Notes under the pieces: model-generated
The model's input: the letters and a program-made list of their open reading frames with translations, nothing else
Told to the model about the DNA's origin: nothing
Database searches by the model: none
Program-made: the position numbers and the translations under genes
NCBI GenBank assembly: GCA_017399515.1
Contig: JAFQBZ010000028.1
Coordinates: 1-11,617 of the forward strand
Length of the DNA stretch: 11,617 nucleotides
From: Clostridia bacterium
GTDB taxonomy: Bacteria > Bacillota > Clostridia > Christensenellales > UBA1242
Direction of reading: 5' to 3'
Part shown: positions 1 through 7,121 of the stretch, piece by piece
Numbering within the stretch: the stretch's first letter is position 1
Layout of the letters: every line of letters begins with the position of its first letter

Positions 1-1
1 C

Positions 2-2185
2 AATGAAAATATTGCACCTTATGACATTGTGTTCTTTGCTGATGAAAGTGGTTTTGAAGATTTGAAGTCTAATGACCAAAGAGTGAACCAATATGTGCGT
101 GCTTCAAAAATCTTCAAAGTGGTTTTGAAAGATTGGGTAACTGATGCAAGTGAACTTGATTTTAACAAGGTTTATTTTGTGTCTAATGCTGAATATGTGA
201 ATCTTCCAATGCTTAACTTCAAGCAACAAGAACTTGTTGAAATTGAAAACAAAAACCTTTTGGTTCAAGGTGTTGCAGGAAGTGGAAAAACAAACATCTG
301 CATAAGCAAAATTATTTTTGTTGCTTGCAGAAACTATACCGGAAAAATTTTATACACCACATTTTCGCGTGGGCTTTTGGTGGACACTAAAAACAAGATT
401 GAACTTTTCAAAAATAACATCAAGCAATTCATTGAAGATTATCGAAATAACCGAATTGTGTTTTTAGATAAAAACCATAAAACAGCAATTGAAAACAGAC
501 TTGGAATATTTTTGATTGTTGACAACGAAACAAACCTTCTTAAAAAACTTGATAAGGTTGTTCAATTTTTAGAAAACAATGTTGATTATTACTTGATTGA
601 AGACCTTTACAAAAGAGAGTTTGAAGAACAAGTTGAAATGGCTGATGAAGACACTTTTGTTAGAGAGTTCTTGAAAAATGTAAACAACCACCAACTTAAA
701 AGCAGGCTTGATAAAATTAAAAATTTATCTTATTCAATTATTTATAAAGAAGTTTATGGTTTAATTTTTGGTGCGATGACTGAAAATGAAACCGCTCAAA
801 TGTTAGACTTTGAAGAATATAAAAGAAGAAGAGAAAATAGTTTTTCAGCAAATGAGTGCGAAGTGATTTATGGAATTGCGAAACTTTATGCTGAATATCA
901 AAAAACGCAAAATCTTTATGACAATAATAAAATATCGCGAAAATTATTAGAAAATAGTCAAAAAATCAAAAAATATTCACTTTCAATCATTGATGAAGTT
1001 CAAGATTTCACTGAAGTGAATTTGAATTTATTTAAAAAGATTTCAATTAAAATGTTTGCGGTTGGTGATGCACTTCAAATGATAAACCCATCATATTTCA
1101 GTTTTGCATATCTTAAAAGACTTATGTATGATGAAGACCTCACAAGCGTTGCTGAACTTGAAAGCAATTATCGTAACAACAAAAAGATTGTTGAAATTTT
1201 AGATGATCTTAGTGATTTAAACACAAAGCAATTTGGAACACATAGTTTTGTGTTAACCGGAAAAAGTGTTGATGAAGATGCACTCACAAATGTGGTTTAT
1301 TCAACAGACGAAAGTTTTGCTAAAAAACTTAAAAATCAAAAGTTTGAAAACTTCACAATTTTGGTTAACGACTTAAAGCAAAAGCAACAACTTCGCGAAA
1401 TGTTCAAAAAGCAAGAAATTTTGACAATTAGTGAAGTGAAAGGGCTTGAGCGTGACACAGTTCTGCTTTATAATGTGCTTTCATCAAACAAAGACAAATG
1501 GAAGATTTTGGAAGAGTTTAATATCAATCATAAACAGGCTGATGAAAACTCTGTGTTTAGATATTATTTCAATTTGTTTTATGTTGGTGTGTCGCGTGCA
1601 AAACACAATTTGTTTGTTTTTGAAAATGATGAAATTAAACTTTTTAGTGATTTCTTTAAAGATAATTTTGAAAACTTAAATGGCGAAGAAACTTATAAGA
1701 AATTCACTGAAGTTATCAGCAAGATAGAAATCGATGATGATGAAATCTTAGAGCGTATTGCTGAATTTATCAAACTTGGTCAATTTGACAACGCAAGATT
1801 TTATGCCGATAAGTTTGAAGATGATGAAATTAGAATTCAGCAAAATGAAAAGATTGAAGCATTTGAAAAGTTTGTGTTTAAGGGCAGAAATAAAGATGCC
1901 GGAATCAAACTTTGGAAGGCAGGGCTTATCAGTGAAGCAAAAGAACAATTCGCAATTTCTGGCGACACAAAACTTGTTGAGTTTTTAGAGAATTTGGAAG
2001 GTAAAAACAAATCTAAACTTGATGCTGAAATTGTTAAGTTTTATGTTGATTTTGATGACAATGATGAAGCACAAAAACTTATTGTTGATGTGGTTAAAGC
2101 AGACCTTAGGCAGATGCAAGAAAATCACAGAATAATCAAAGAAAAATTCAAAGAATTAAATAAAAAATTTAAGGAGAAAAAATAA
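2..2185 (+). CDS. UvrD/Rep-like superfamily-1 helicase, 5' partial
   Basis: ATP-dependent DNA helicase/translocase of the UvrD/Rep/PcrA type; the true start lies left of the window, because the frame is open to the edge and the GTG at 29 has no ribosome site. At least 727 residues are visible. Helicase motifs appear in order: Walker A GVAGSGKT (269-292), Walker B/motif II DEVQD (992-1006), motif III GDALQ (1064-1078), motif IV NYR near 1166-1174, motif V VKGLE (1436-1450) and motif VI YVGVSRAK (1580-1603). The last roughly 180 residues are helical and charged, perhaps TPR-like, and resemble no nuclease I know. The stop overlaps the next ATG by one base (TAATG), so it is translationally coupled to the coiled-coil gene. 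The spacing between motifs II and III and motif V is short, as in compact UvrD_C_2-type helicases rather than full PcrA. Helicase assignment is firm; the biological role is not known. Confidence 0.9.
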   Translation, partial: NENIAPYDIVFFADESGFEDLKSNDQRVNQYVRASKIFKVVLKDWVTDASELDFNKVYFVSNAEYVNLPMLNFKQQELVEIENKNLLVQGVAGSGKTNICISKIIFVACRNYTGKILYTTFSRGLLVDTKNKIELFKNNIKQFIEDYRNNRIVFLDKNHKTAIENRLGIFLIVDNETNLLKKLDKVVQFLENNVDYYLIEDLYKREFEEQVEMADEDTFVREFLKNVNNHQLKSRLDKIKNLSYSIIYKEVYGLIFGAMTENETAQMLDFEEYKRRRENSFSANECEVIYGIAKLYAEYQKTQNLYDNNKISRKLLENSQKIKKYSLSIIDEVQDFTEVNLNLFKKISIKMFAVGDALQMINPSYFSFAYLKRLMYDEDLTSVAELESNYRNNKKIVEILDDLSDLNTKQFGTHSFVLTGKSVDEDALTNVVYSTDESFAKKLKNQKFENFTILVNDLKQKQQLREMFKKQEILTISEVKGLERDTVLLYNVLSSNKDKWKILEEFNINHKQADENSVFRYYFNLFYVGVSRAKHNLFVFENDEIKLFSDFFKDNFENLNGEETYKKFTEVISKIEIDDDEILERIAEFIKLGQFDNARFYADKFEDDEIRIQQNEKIEAFEKFVFKGRNKDAGIKLWKAGLISEAKEQFAISGDTKLVEFLENLEGKNKSKLDAEIVKFYVDFDDNDEAQKLIVDVVKADLRQMQENHRIIKEKFKELNKKFKEKK

Positions 2186-2901
2186 TGGACAATAATGAAG
2201 TTAATGCTCTTATTGATGCGTTTGTGGGATATCGTGAAATGCTTGTTCCAATTCAAGCAGATATGCATGAATTTTTAAACACTTATGTTGCGATGAAAAA
2301 CGATGTTGACAAACTTGATGAAGCGTTTTCAGGTGATGTTCAAGCAAAACTTTCAGAGATTTATAAACTTCTTGCAAGTCAAGCGGAAAAGTCTGAAGAA
2401 CTTGTTCGAAAGGTTGACCAATTTTTGAGAATGTCTGGAAAATATACCGAAGGTGTTGAAAGCATTATTTCAAAGTTTGAAAGTGTTGAAGGAAGACTTT
2501 CTGCAATCAATGACATTGAAAAAAGAGCGGAAGAGCAAATTGGAAGGCTTGACACCTTGCTTGAAGAAAAACGCAGAAACTATAACATTAAAGAACTTGA
2601 AAAAAGTTTAGACGCATATAACGCAAACCTGCAAACTGTTGGTGATTTCATTAACAGAGATGTTGCTGAAAACATTGTGTCTAACACAAAATCAATTCAG
2701 TCAATTAAAGACGGAAATGAAAACATTGCCAAGCGTCTTGAAGAAGAAAAGAAAAGCATTGATGCGCTTGCAGAAACTTATGCTTCTTCAAATGAACTTT
2801 TAAAGAAAATTGTTGAAAAACAAGATGTTAATGAAGAATATATCTTTGAAATTTTAGACCGCTGGGCAGAAGATAGAAATGTTAAGATTAAAAAGAAATA
2901 G
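2185..2901 (+). CDS. Coiled-coil protein of unknown function (238 aa)
   Basis: I do not recognise a family. The protein is acidic and almost entirely helix-forming from about residue 35 to 215, with heptad-like spacing of Leu/Ile/Val and many Glu/Lys residues, no Cys, no signal peptide and no membrane segment. It ends in a basic tail (KIKKK). A single Trp (WAED) sits near the C-terminus. The ATG overlaps the helicase stop, and an AAGGAG ribosome site lies at 2171-2176, eight bases upstream, so this start is well supported. Its position between a helicase and a membrane-anchored protein suggests a rod or adaptor that could link the two, but that is inference from context. It is probably cytoplasmic. 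Other possibilities are a methyl-accepting-like or SMC-like fragment, but no HAMP, signalling hairpin or ATPase motif is visible. Confidence 0.8.
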   Translation: MDNNEVNALIDAFVGYREMLVPIQADMHEFLNTYVAMKNDVDKLDEAFSGDVQAKLSEIYKLLASQAEKSEELVRKVDQFLRMSGKYTEGVESIISKFESVEGRLSAINDIEKRAEEQIGRLDTLLEEKRRNYNIKELEKSLDAYNANLQTVGDFINRDVAENIVSNTKSIQSIKDGNENIAKRLEEEKKSIDALAETYASSNELLKKIVEKQDVNEEYIFEILDRWAEDRNVKIKKK

Positions 2902-2908
2902 GTAACAA

Positions 2909-4930
2909 ATGGAAAGAGAAAAATTGACAAAACTTTATGAGGCAATAAAGAGTGACAATGAAAAGTTGTTCACTTCTTTTATGCTGTCTAAATCAGACCT
3001 TAACATCTGCTTTGGAAGGTTTCCAATTTTATCTCTTTGTTATTTATATAAGTCTTATAAAATTCTTTTGAAATATGAAAAATATTTAATGTCAATAAAC
3101 AGGTTTGATGTTGTGCCTGAATATTTTCAAATTTATAAAGACTTTAAACGATATGCAAAAAAATCACTCAGGCTTTATGCGTGCAGTGATAAAATTGTTT
3201 ATCCACTTGAAATGCTCGCTGTTTTAGATGATAGAAAACTCATAAAACAAAAATATAGATTTTTATTTAAAAATGAAGAAATTTTGCAAAATGTGCAGAA
3301 AATTTACACTTTAAATAAAAAAATTCAAATAATAGCAACGCGTGAAAAATTTGAATGCGAAGCAAAGAAATTTAATTTAAAGCAAAAAATTATTGCTGGT
3401 GCATCGGCTTTCGTGTTTATGATTTTGTCGGTATTTTCATTTGTGATGATTTCGGTGATGAGAAATTCGTTTGGTATTGGAACGGAAAATAATCCTTTGC
3501 AAATTTCGACTGCAAGCGAGTTAGAACTTGCACTTAAAAAAGGCTATCGTTATTATGAACTTAAAAACGACATTGTGCTTGCAAATGGTTTTTCAGTAAG
3601 TGAGTTTTCAGGAACGCTTATTGGTAATGACAAAACCATTGTGATAAATGCTGAGCAGAGTGATTCGCTCATTCAAAATTTATCAGGAAAGATTGATAAT
3701 GTTAATTTTGAATTTGAACTTAAAGATAAAGAATTTACTAAAAATTTTGCAATTTTAGCAGAAAATAACACAGGAACAATTCAAAATTGCGATTTTTCTG
3801 GCATTATAAATTGCAAAGTTAACACTGAGGAAGATGTTTTTGTTTCAGGTGTTGTCACTCAAAATGATGGTGTTATTGATAAGGTTTCGGTTGAACTTAA
3901 TTCAGTGATAGATAATATGGGTGAGAAAAACGCATATCTTGCAGGCATTGCTGGAAAGAATGCAGGAACAATAACAAACACAAAAACACTTGAAGCAAAA
4001 TTTGAAGCCGACACCGTTGACCTTGCAGGTATTGCCGGTGAAAACCATGGAACGATTTCGGCTTGTGAAAATAATATTAAACTTGACCAAATTTCAAATA
4101 GCAAAAATTGGAATCCTAACTGTGCTGGAATTTCGATGATTAATTATGGCAAAATTGAAAATTCAATAAACCGTGCAGAAATTAAGGCTGAATCAACAGC
4201 AACTGAAAAACCTGTTCAAGATGGGCAAAATGGTGAAATTGCTGTTATTGCTGGCGGAATTGTTTGTGATAATTATAACGAAATTAAAAATTCATTAAAC
4301 TTTGGAAATGTTTCGGCAATTGGTGATGTGGCAATGGTTTATGCTGGTGGAATTGCCAGCAGAAATGTTATTGAAGAAGTTTACTCAATTGTTGAAAAGT
4401 CACTTGCTAAATGTGAAGTTGTGTCAAAAAGCAAAGGCAATTTTGCTTATGCTGGTGGTGTTACCGCTTGGAACTCTAGTGAAATTGTTGTTTCTGGTTT
4501 TGAAGGTGTTATTGAAGCCAACACAAACTATGACTCGATGGAATATTTGAATGTGTTTGCAGGTGGTGTGGCAGGTTATAACAACAACTGCAAAGTTGAA
4601 AAATCTTATGCCGATGTCACTTTTAGAAACAAGCCTGAAGAAGTTACAAATGTCATAAAGATGTATGGCGGAGTAATTGGCTTTATTGGAGTGTCTTCAT
4701 ATTACAACACTATGATTAGTCAGTTTGTTGGCAAAGGTGATGGTTTTAACTATGTAAAGAACAATTATTATGTGCATAATGAAACAACTGAATATGCTTG
4801 TTATGGCAGGGTTTATGATGTGTTCTTTGCTTCGTCTACCGGATTTGAAAAGGTGGCTGCTGATGGTGAGTTGTTGATTAAAGTTGAAAACATCAGTGAT
4901 ATTCCTGAAGAGGTGAGAATTTATGAATAG
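2909..4930 (+). CDS. Single-pass membrane protein with extracellular GLUG-like beta-solenoid (673 aa)
   Basis: Residues 1-155 form a basic, helical, probably cytoplasmic head; its opening (AIKSDNEKL and following helices) looks weakly ankyrin-like. A hydrophobic segment at about 161-184 is the only membrane span, with Lys on its N-terminal side, so the N-terminus is predicted inside and residues 190-673 outside. The outer part starts with the phrase NPLQISTASELELAL, typical of domains preceding GLUG repeats, then has about ten rungs such as GIAGKNAGTI, GIAGENHGTI, GIVCDNYNEI, GVTAWNSSEI and GVAGYNNNCKV, which fit a right-handed beta-solenoid. No catalytic motif or LPXTG anchor is seen. The start is seven bases after the preceding stop with only a weak ribosome site (AGGT). 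The gene belongs to the helicase operon, odd company for a surface protein. A role in binding or adhesion is a guess from the fold. Confidence 0.82.
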   Translation: MEREKLTKLYEAIKSDNEKLFTSFMLSKSDLNICFGRFPILSLCYLYKSYKILLKYEKYLMSINRFDVVPEYFQIYKDFKRYAKKSLRLYACSDKIVYPLEMLAVLDDRKLIKQKYRFLFKNEEILQNVQKIYTLNKKIQIIATREKFECEAKKFNLKQKIIAGASAFVFMILSVFSFVMISVMRNSFGIGTENNPLQISTASELELALKKGYRYYELKNDIVLANGFSVSEFSGTLIGNDKTIVINAEQSDSLIQNLSGKIDNVNFEFELKDKEFTKNFAILAENNTGTIQNCDFSGIINCKVNTEEDVFVSGVVTQNDGVIDKVSVELNSVIDNMGEKNAYLAGIAGKNAGTITNTKTLEAKFEADTVDLAGIAGENHGTISACENNIKLDQISNSKNWNPNCAGISMINYGKIENSINRAEIKAESTATEKPVQDGQNGEIAVIAGGIVCDNYNEIKNSLNFGNVSAIGDVAMVYAGGIASRNVIEEVYSIVEKSLAKCEVVSKSKGNFAYAGGVTAWNSSEIVVSGFEGVIEANTNYDSMEYLNVFAGGVAGYNNNCKVEKSYADVTFRNKPEEVTNVIKMYGGVIGFIGVSSYYNTMISQFVGKGDGFNYVKNNYYVHNETTEYACYGRVYDVFFASSTGFEKVAADGELLIKVENISDIPEEVRIYE

Positions 4931-5198
4931 GCTTTTATATAAACTTAAAAATGACAAGTTGTTTTTGATTCTTTTTGCTTCAATTTCAGCGGTGGTTTTG
5001 TTTGATTTGTTTATGATTGTTTTTGACATTGTTCAGTTTGTTAAAATATCTCAAAATTCAGTGAATTTATTTAATGGTTTTGTGGCATTAAATGTGTTTG
5101 CTGGTGTGATTAACATTCTTGCAATTACTGCAATTTTGGTTTATTTCATTCTTAACAAGCGAAGAATAAAAACTGAAAATAAAATGGCAAGAAAATAA
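4923..5198 (+). CDS. Small two-helix membrane protein (91 aa)
   Basis: This short protein has two predicted membrane helices, about residues 13-37 and 53-77, a basic N-terminus (MNRLLYKLKNDK) and a strongly basic C-terminus (NKRRIKTENKMARK). By the positive-inside rule both ends should be cytoplasmic. It starts inside the end of the solenoid gene with an eight-base overlap and has a good ribosome site, GAGGTGA at 4910-4916, six bases before the ATG, which makes translation likely despite its size. No family is recognised. Its place as last gene of the operon suggests it works with the single-pass solenoid protein, for example as a membrane partner; that is inference. A strong terminator follows 27 bases after the stop. 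Confidence 0.75.
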   Translation: MNRLLYKLKNDKLFLILFASISAVVLFDLFMIVFDIVQFVKISQNSVNLFNGFVALNVFAGVINILAITAILVYFILNKRRIKTENKMARK

Positions 5199-5225
5199 CA
5201 AAAAAATCTCTTTAAATATAAATTT

Positions 5226-5262
5226 AGCCAAGTGATTAATTGACAATCATTTGGCTTTTTTT
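5226..5262 (+). terminator. Rho-independent terminator of the helicase operon
   Basis: A 12-pair stem, AGCCAAGTGATT (5226-5237) with AATCATTTGGCT (5245-5256), has one G-U pair and a 7-base loop, and is followed directly by a T run (5257-5262). It lies just after the 91-aa membrane protein gene. Confidence 0.9.
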
Positions 5263-5269
5263 ATATAAT
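5240..5269 (+). promoter_or_regulatory. Sigma-70-type promoter for the HAD gene, overlapping the terminator
   Basis: TTGACA at 5240-5245 and TATAAT at 5264-5269 are both perfect consensus boxes with an 18-base spacer. The -35 box lies mostly in the loop of the terminator hairpin. The expected transcription start near 5276 leaves only about 11 bases before the ATG, overlapping the GGAG ribosome site. Confidence 0.75.
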
Positions 5270-5286
5270 AAACTTGTGGAGATGTT

Positions 5287-5868
5287 ATGGTAGGATACGA
5301 TTTTGACAAAACAATTTATAAGGGAGACAGTTCAACAGACTTCTTTTTCTATATGATTTTTTCAAGGCCATATTTGCTTTTATTTGTGCCTTATTTTTTG
5401 ATCGTGTTCGCACTTTATGGAATGAAAATCGTTAAGAAAAAACGCTTTAAAGAATGTATGTTTTTCTTTGTTCCGTTATATTCAAACATTGACAAAATTG
5501 TGGATAAATTTTGGGCAAGAAACGCCAACAAAATTATGAAGTGGTACCCTCCACAAAAGAAAGATGATGAAGATATCATTGTTTCAGCATCACTTGGTTT
5601 TATCATTAAACCTGTGCTTGAAATGCTTAACATTAAAAACTATATTGCAACAAATTATAATGTGAAAACCGGCAAGATTTATGGCAAAAATTGTTATGGT
5701 GAAGTAAAGGTTGAAGAGTTTAAAAGGGTTTATCCAAAAGCAAAACTCGAAGCATTTTATTCAGATTCAATCAGCGATTTGCCAATGATGAAACTTGCTG
5801 ATAAAGCATATCTTGTTGATGGTGAAAATGTTAAAGAAATTGACACAAAAGATTATGAAGAACAATAA
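5287..5868 (+). CDS. HAD superfamily (subclass IB-like) phosphatase, membrane-associated
   Basis: Predicted aspartate-nucleophile phosphatase of the haloacid dehalogenase superfamily, related to SerB/HAD-IB enzymes; substrate unknown. Motif I is YDFDKT with nucleophile Asp5 and acid/base Asp7. Motif II is SAS (100-102). The HAD-IB signature NCYGEVK carries the motif III lysine (Lys141), and motif IV is YSDSISDLPM with metal-binding Asp160 and Asp164, so all catalytic positions are present. The cap region holds a very hydrophobic stretch at about 29-46, long enough for a membrane helix, suggesting membrane attachment or a lipid-linked substrate. The 193-aa length is normal. The start is supported by GGAG at 5278-5281. 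Rubrerythrin follows after 25 bases with no terminator between, so read-through into it is likely. Phosphoserine phosphatase is possible but not supported by context. Confidence 0.85.
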   Translation: MVGYDFDKTIYKGDSSTDFFFYMIFSRPYLLLFVPYFLIVFALYGMKIVKKKRFKECMFFFVPLYSNIDKIVDKFWARNANKIMKWYPPQKKDDEDIIVSASLGFIIKPVLEMLNIKNYIATNYNVKTGKIYGKNCYGEVKVEEFKRVYPKAKLEAFYSDSISDLPMMKLADKAYLVDGENVKEIDTKDYEEQ

Positions 5869-5871
5869 AAT
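5840..5871 (+). promoter_or_regulatory. Possible internal promoter for rubrerythrin
   Basis: TTGACA at 5840-5845 lies inside the end of the HAD gene and TAAAAT at 5866-5871 overlaps its stop codon. The 20-base spacer is longer than ideal, so this is tentative; rubrerythrin may instead be read from the HAD promoter. Confidence 0.3.
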
Positions 5872-5893
5872 ATTTACATATAAGGAGAAAATT

Positions 5894-6439
5894 ATGAAAG
5901 AACTTAAAGGCTCAAAAACAGAACAAAATTTACTTGCTGCATTTGCTGGTGAATCACAAGCAAGAAACAAATATACTTATTATGCAAGCAAGGCAAAAAA
6001 AGAGGGTTATGAACAAATTGCTGCACTCTTTTTAGAAACTGCTGAAAATGAAAAAGAACACGCTAAATTGTGGTTTAAATATTTAGAAGGTGGCGAAATT
6101 AAGTCAACAATGGAAAACCTTAAAGACGCTGCTGCTGGTGAAAACTATGAGTGGACTGATATGTATGCAGAATTTGCAAGAGTTGCAGAAGAAGAAGGTT
6201 TCACTGAAATTGCTGCAAGATTCAAACTTGTTGCTGCTGTTGAAAAACATCACGAAGAAAGATATTTAAAACTTTTAGAAAACATTGAAAAGAACCAAGT
6301 TTTCACAAAAGATACAGGCATTGTTATCTGGAAATGTAGAAACTGTGGACACATTCACATTGGTGAAAAAGCACCAGAAATTTGCCCAACTTGTGCACAT
6401 CCAAAGGCTTACTTTGAACTTGAAGCAAAAAATTACTAA
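5894..6439 (+). CDS. rbr: Rubrerythrin
   Basis: Cytoplasmic diiron peroxidase that reduces hydrogen peroxide with electrons delivered through its rubredoxin domain; a standard oxidative-stress protein of anaerobes. The ferritin-like four-helix domain (residues 1-130) shows metal-ligand motifs: Glu20 in AGES, Glu53-x-x-His56 (ENEKEH), Glu93 in YAEFARVA, and Glu117-x-x-His120 (VEKHH). The C-terminal rubredoxin domain has Cys148/Cys151 (CRNCG) and Cys164/Cys167 (CPTCAHP), ending with the usual KAYFE. The 181-aa length is close to the family norm of about 190. The ATG at 5894 is chosen over an in-frame upstream one at 5795 because it has AAGGAG at 5882-5887 six bases away and begins exactly where the family begins; the upstream start would overlap the HAD gene. 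Its stop codon lies in the left arm of an inverted repeat. Confidence 0.97.
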   Translation: MKELKGSKTEQNLLAAFAGESQARNKYTYYASKAKKEGYEQIAALFLETAENEKEHAKLWFKYLEGGEIKSTMENLKDAAAGENYEWTDMYAEFARVAEEEGFTEIAARFKLVAAVEKHHEERYLKLLENIEKNQVFTKDTGIVIWKCRNCGHIHIGEKAPEICPTCAHPKAYFELEAKNY

Positions 6440-6562
6440 ACGGCAAAAATTACGCAAACTATTGCGAAATATTCAAAACTCATTAGCAGTCATTTAGGCA
6501 AACTAAACTCCTGCTATGAGTTTTTTTTATTTCTTTTATTTTACGCAATTTTTGCCGTTTAG
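6436..6562. repeat. 16-bp perfect inverted repeat enclosing the rubrerythrin terminator
   Basis: CTAAACGGCAAAAATT at 6436-6451 is the exact reverse complement of AATTTTTGCCGTTTAG at 6547-6562. The left arm includes the rubrerythrin stop codon. Between the arms are a small hairpin (CGCAA 6453-6457 with TTGCG 6462-6466) and the terminator hairpin, so the whole could fold as a branched structure. There is a third copy of the right arm at 6636-6651. Confidence 0.85.
6475..6528 (+). terminator. Terminator after rubrerythrin
   Basis: Arm AAAACTCATTAGCAG (6475-6489) pairs with CTGCTATGAGTTTT (6511-6524) with one bulged base and a 21-base loop; eight T follow the G at 6520. The loop is long for a terminator, but the stem and T run are convincing. 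Confidence 0.7.
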
Positions 6563-6652
6563 GGTTGCACGATTCAGTCATTTACTATTATGTAAACTCC
6601 TGCCTAGATTTTTTATTGTGCCTTGTTACTTATTCAATTTTTGCCGTTTAGG
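6487..6652. repeat. Imperfect tandem repeat, unit about 89 bp, in the post-rubrerythrin gap
   Basis: Three landmarks recur with nearly the same offset: CAGTCATTTA (6487 and 6575, offset 88), TAAACTCCTGC (6504 and 6593, offset 89) and CAATTTTTGCCGTTTAGG (6546 and 6635, offset 89). The sequence between landmarks is diverged, so this is an old duplication. No ORF with a ribosome site is seen here. This fills most of the 6440-6710 gap. Confidence 0.75.
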
Positions 6653-6681
6653 ACTGTGTGTTTGTGATTATTGTTCTAAAT

Positions 6682-6711
6682 AAAAAGACATCTAATTTTA
6701 GATGTCTTTTT
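6682..6711 (-). terminator. Terminator of the HTH regulator gene, possibly bidirectional
   Basis: AAAAAGACATCT (6682-6693) pairs with AGATGTCTTTTT (6700-6711) around a short A/T loop. Read on the minus strand it starts at the regulator's stop codon and runs into a T-rich tail. The symmetric A and T flanks mean it could also stop rightward transcription. Confidence 0.8.
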
Positions 6712-6956
6712 TATTCCAAATCAAGGTTTTCGGCTGAAAATGCCTTATCGTTAATAAATTCAGCAGGTGTGATATTAAGTCCGTTTGCAAGAAGTATTAT
6801 TGTTTTTAAAGTGATTCCTTTAGTGCGTTTTTGCATAATGCTTTTTATTGTGGGATATGGTAAACCTGAAAGTTCTGCTAACTTATATTGTGTTAAATTT
6901 CTTTCACCCATAAATTTCAATAATCTTTCAACAACTAAATCGTTTAATGTTTTCAT
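6711..6956 (-). CDS. XRE-family helix-turn-helix transcriptional regulator (81 aa)
   Basis: Small DNA-binding protein of the Cro/CI (XRE) type. The HTH is at about residues 20-45 (NLTQYKLAELSGLPYPTIKSI), with the usual small-residue turn and the following helices KTIILLANGLNITPAEFI, which complete the five-helix fold. It has almost no extra domain, so ligand or partner binding is not evident. The start has AAAGG (6963-6967) six bases upstream on the minus strand. It is transcribed divergently from the duplicated-domain zinc-ribbon gene; the 165-base gap between them holds a consensus promoter with an inverted repeat, so this protein is the natural candidate regulator of that gene and of itself. 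It could equally be a remnant of a mobile-element repressor. An overlapping ORF on the plus strand is a shadow. Confidence 0.88.
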   Translation of the reverse strand: MKTLNDLVVERLLKFMGERNLTQYKLAELSGLPYPTIKSIMQKRTKGITLKTIILLANGLNITPAEFINDKAFSAENLDLE

Positions 6957-7041
6957 ATTTTACCTTTATTTTGTGTTTTTCTATAACAAAATATTACATT
7001 ATTCGACAATTATTTATAGGATTATACATCATTCTTTATGG

Positions 7042-7070
7042 TTGACACATAATCCCATTTGACCTATAAT
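7042..7070 (+). promoter_or_regulatory. Consensus sigma-70-type promoter for the zinc-ribbon gene
   Basis: TTGACA (7042-7047), a 17-base spacer and TATAAT (7065-7070) match the consensus perfectly. The expected start near 7077 gives a leader of about 45 bases with AGGAG at 7109-7113. Confidence 0.88.
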
Positions 7071-7080
7071 AAGATTATGT
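7047..7080. promoter_or_regulatory. Inverted-repeat operator around the -10 box
   Basis: ACATAATC (7047-7054) and GATTATGT (7073-7080) are perfect reverse complements flanking TATAAT, placed so a bound dimer would block RNA polymerase. A further half-site, GGATTAT (7019-7025), matches the reverse complement of ATAATCC at 7049-7055. The divergent XRE regulator is the likely binder; this is inference. Confidence 0.6.
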
Positions 7081-7121
7081 AACATCTCAAATAAAAGGTA
7101 CTAAAGATAGGAGATTTAGAT

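Noticed and set aside
29..31. GTG at 29 as start of the helicase
   Set aside because: The frame is open to the window edge, there is no ribosome site upstream, and the preceding codons read as normal protein; the gene is 5' truncated by the window.
4697..5029. 110-aa minus-strand ORF across the end of the solenoid gene
   Set aside because: It lies opposite two well-supported overlapping genes and shows no family features or ribosome site.
5795..5893. Upstream in-frame extension of rubrerythrin
   Set aside because: It overlaps the HAD gene in another frame and lacks a ribosome site; the family N-terminus and AAGGAG point to 5894.
6436..6562. MITE-like transposable element bounded by the 16-bp inverted repeat
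   Set aside because: No target-site duplication is visible beside the arms, and the left arm overlaps a functional stop codon; left as an unexplained repeat.
6658..7062. 134-aa plus-strand ORF across the XRE gene
   Set aside because: It is the antisense of a clear HTH gene, has no ribosome site, and its protein is a low-complexity hydrophobic mix typical of antisense AT-rich frames.
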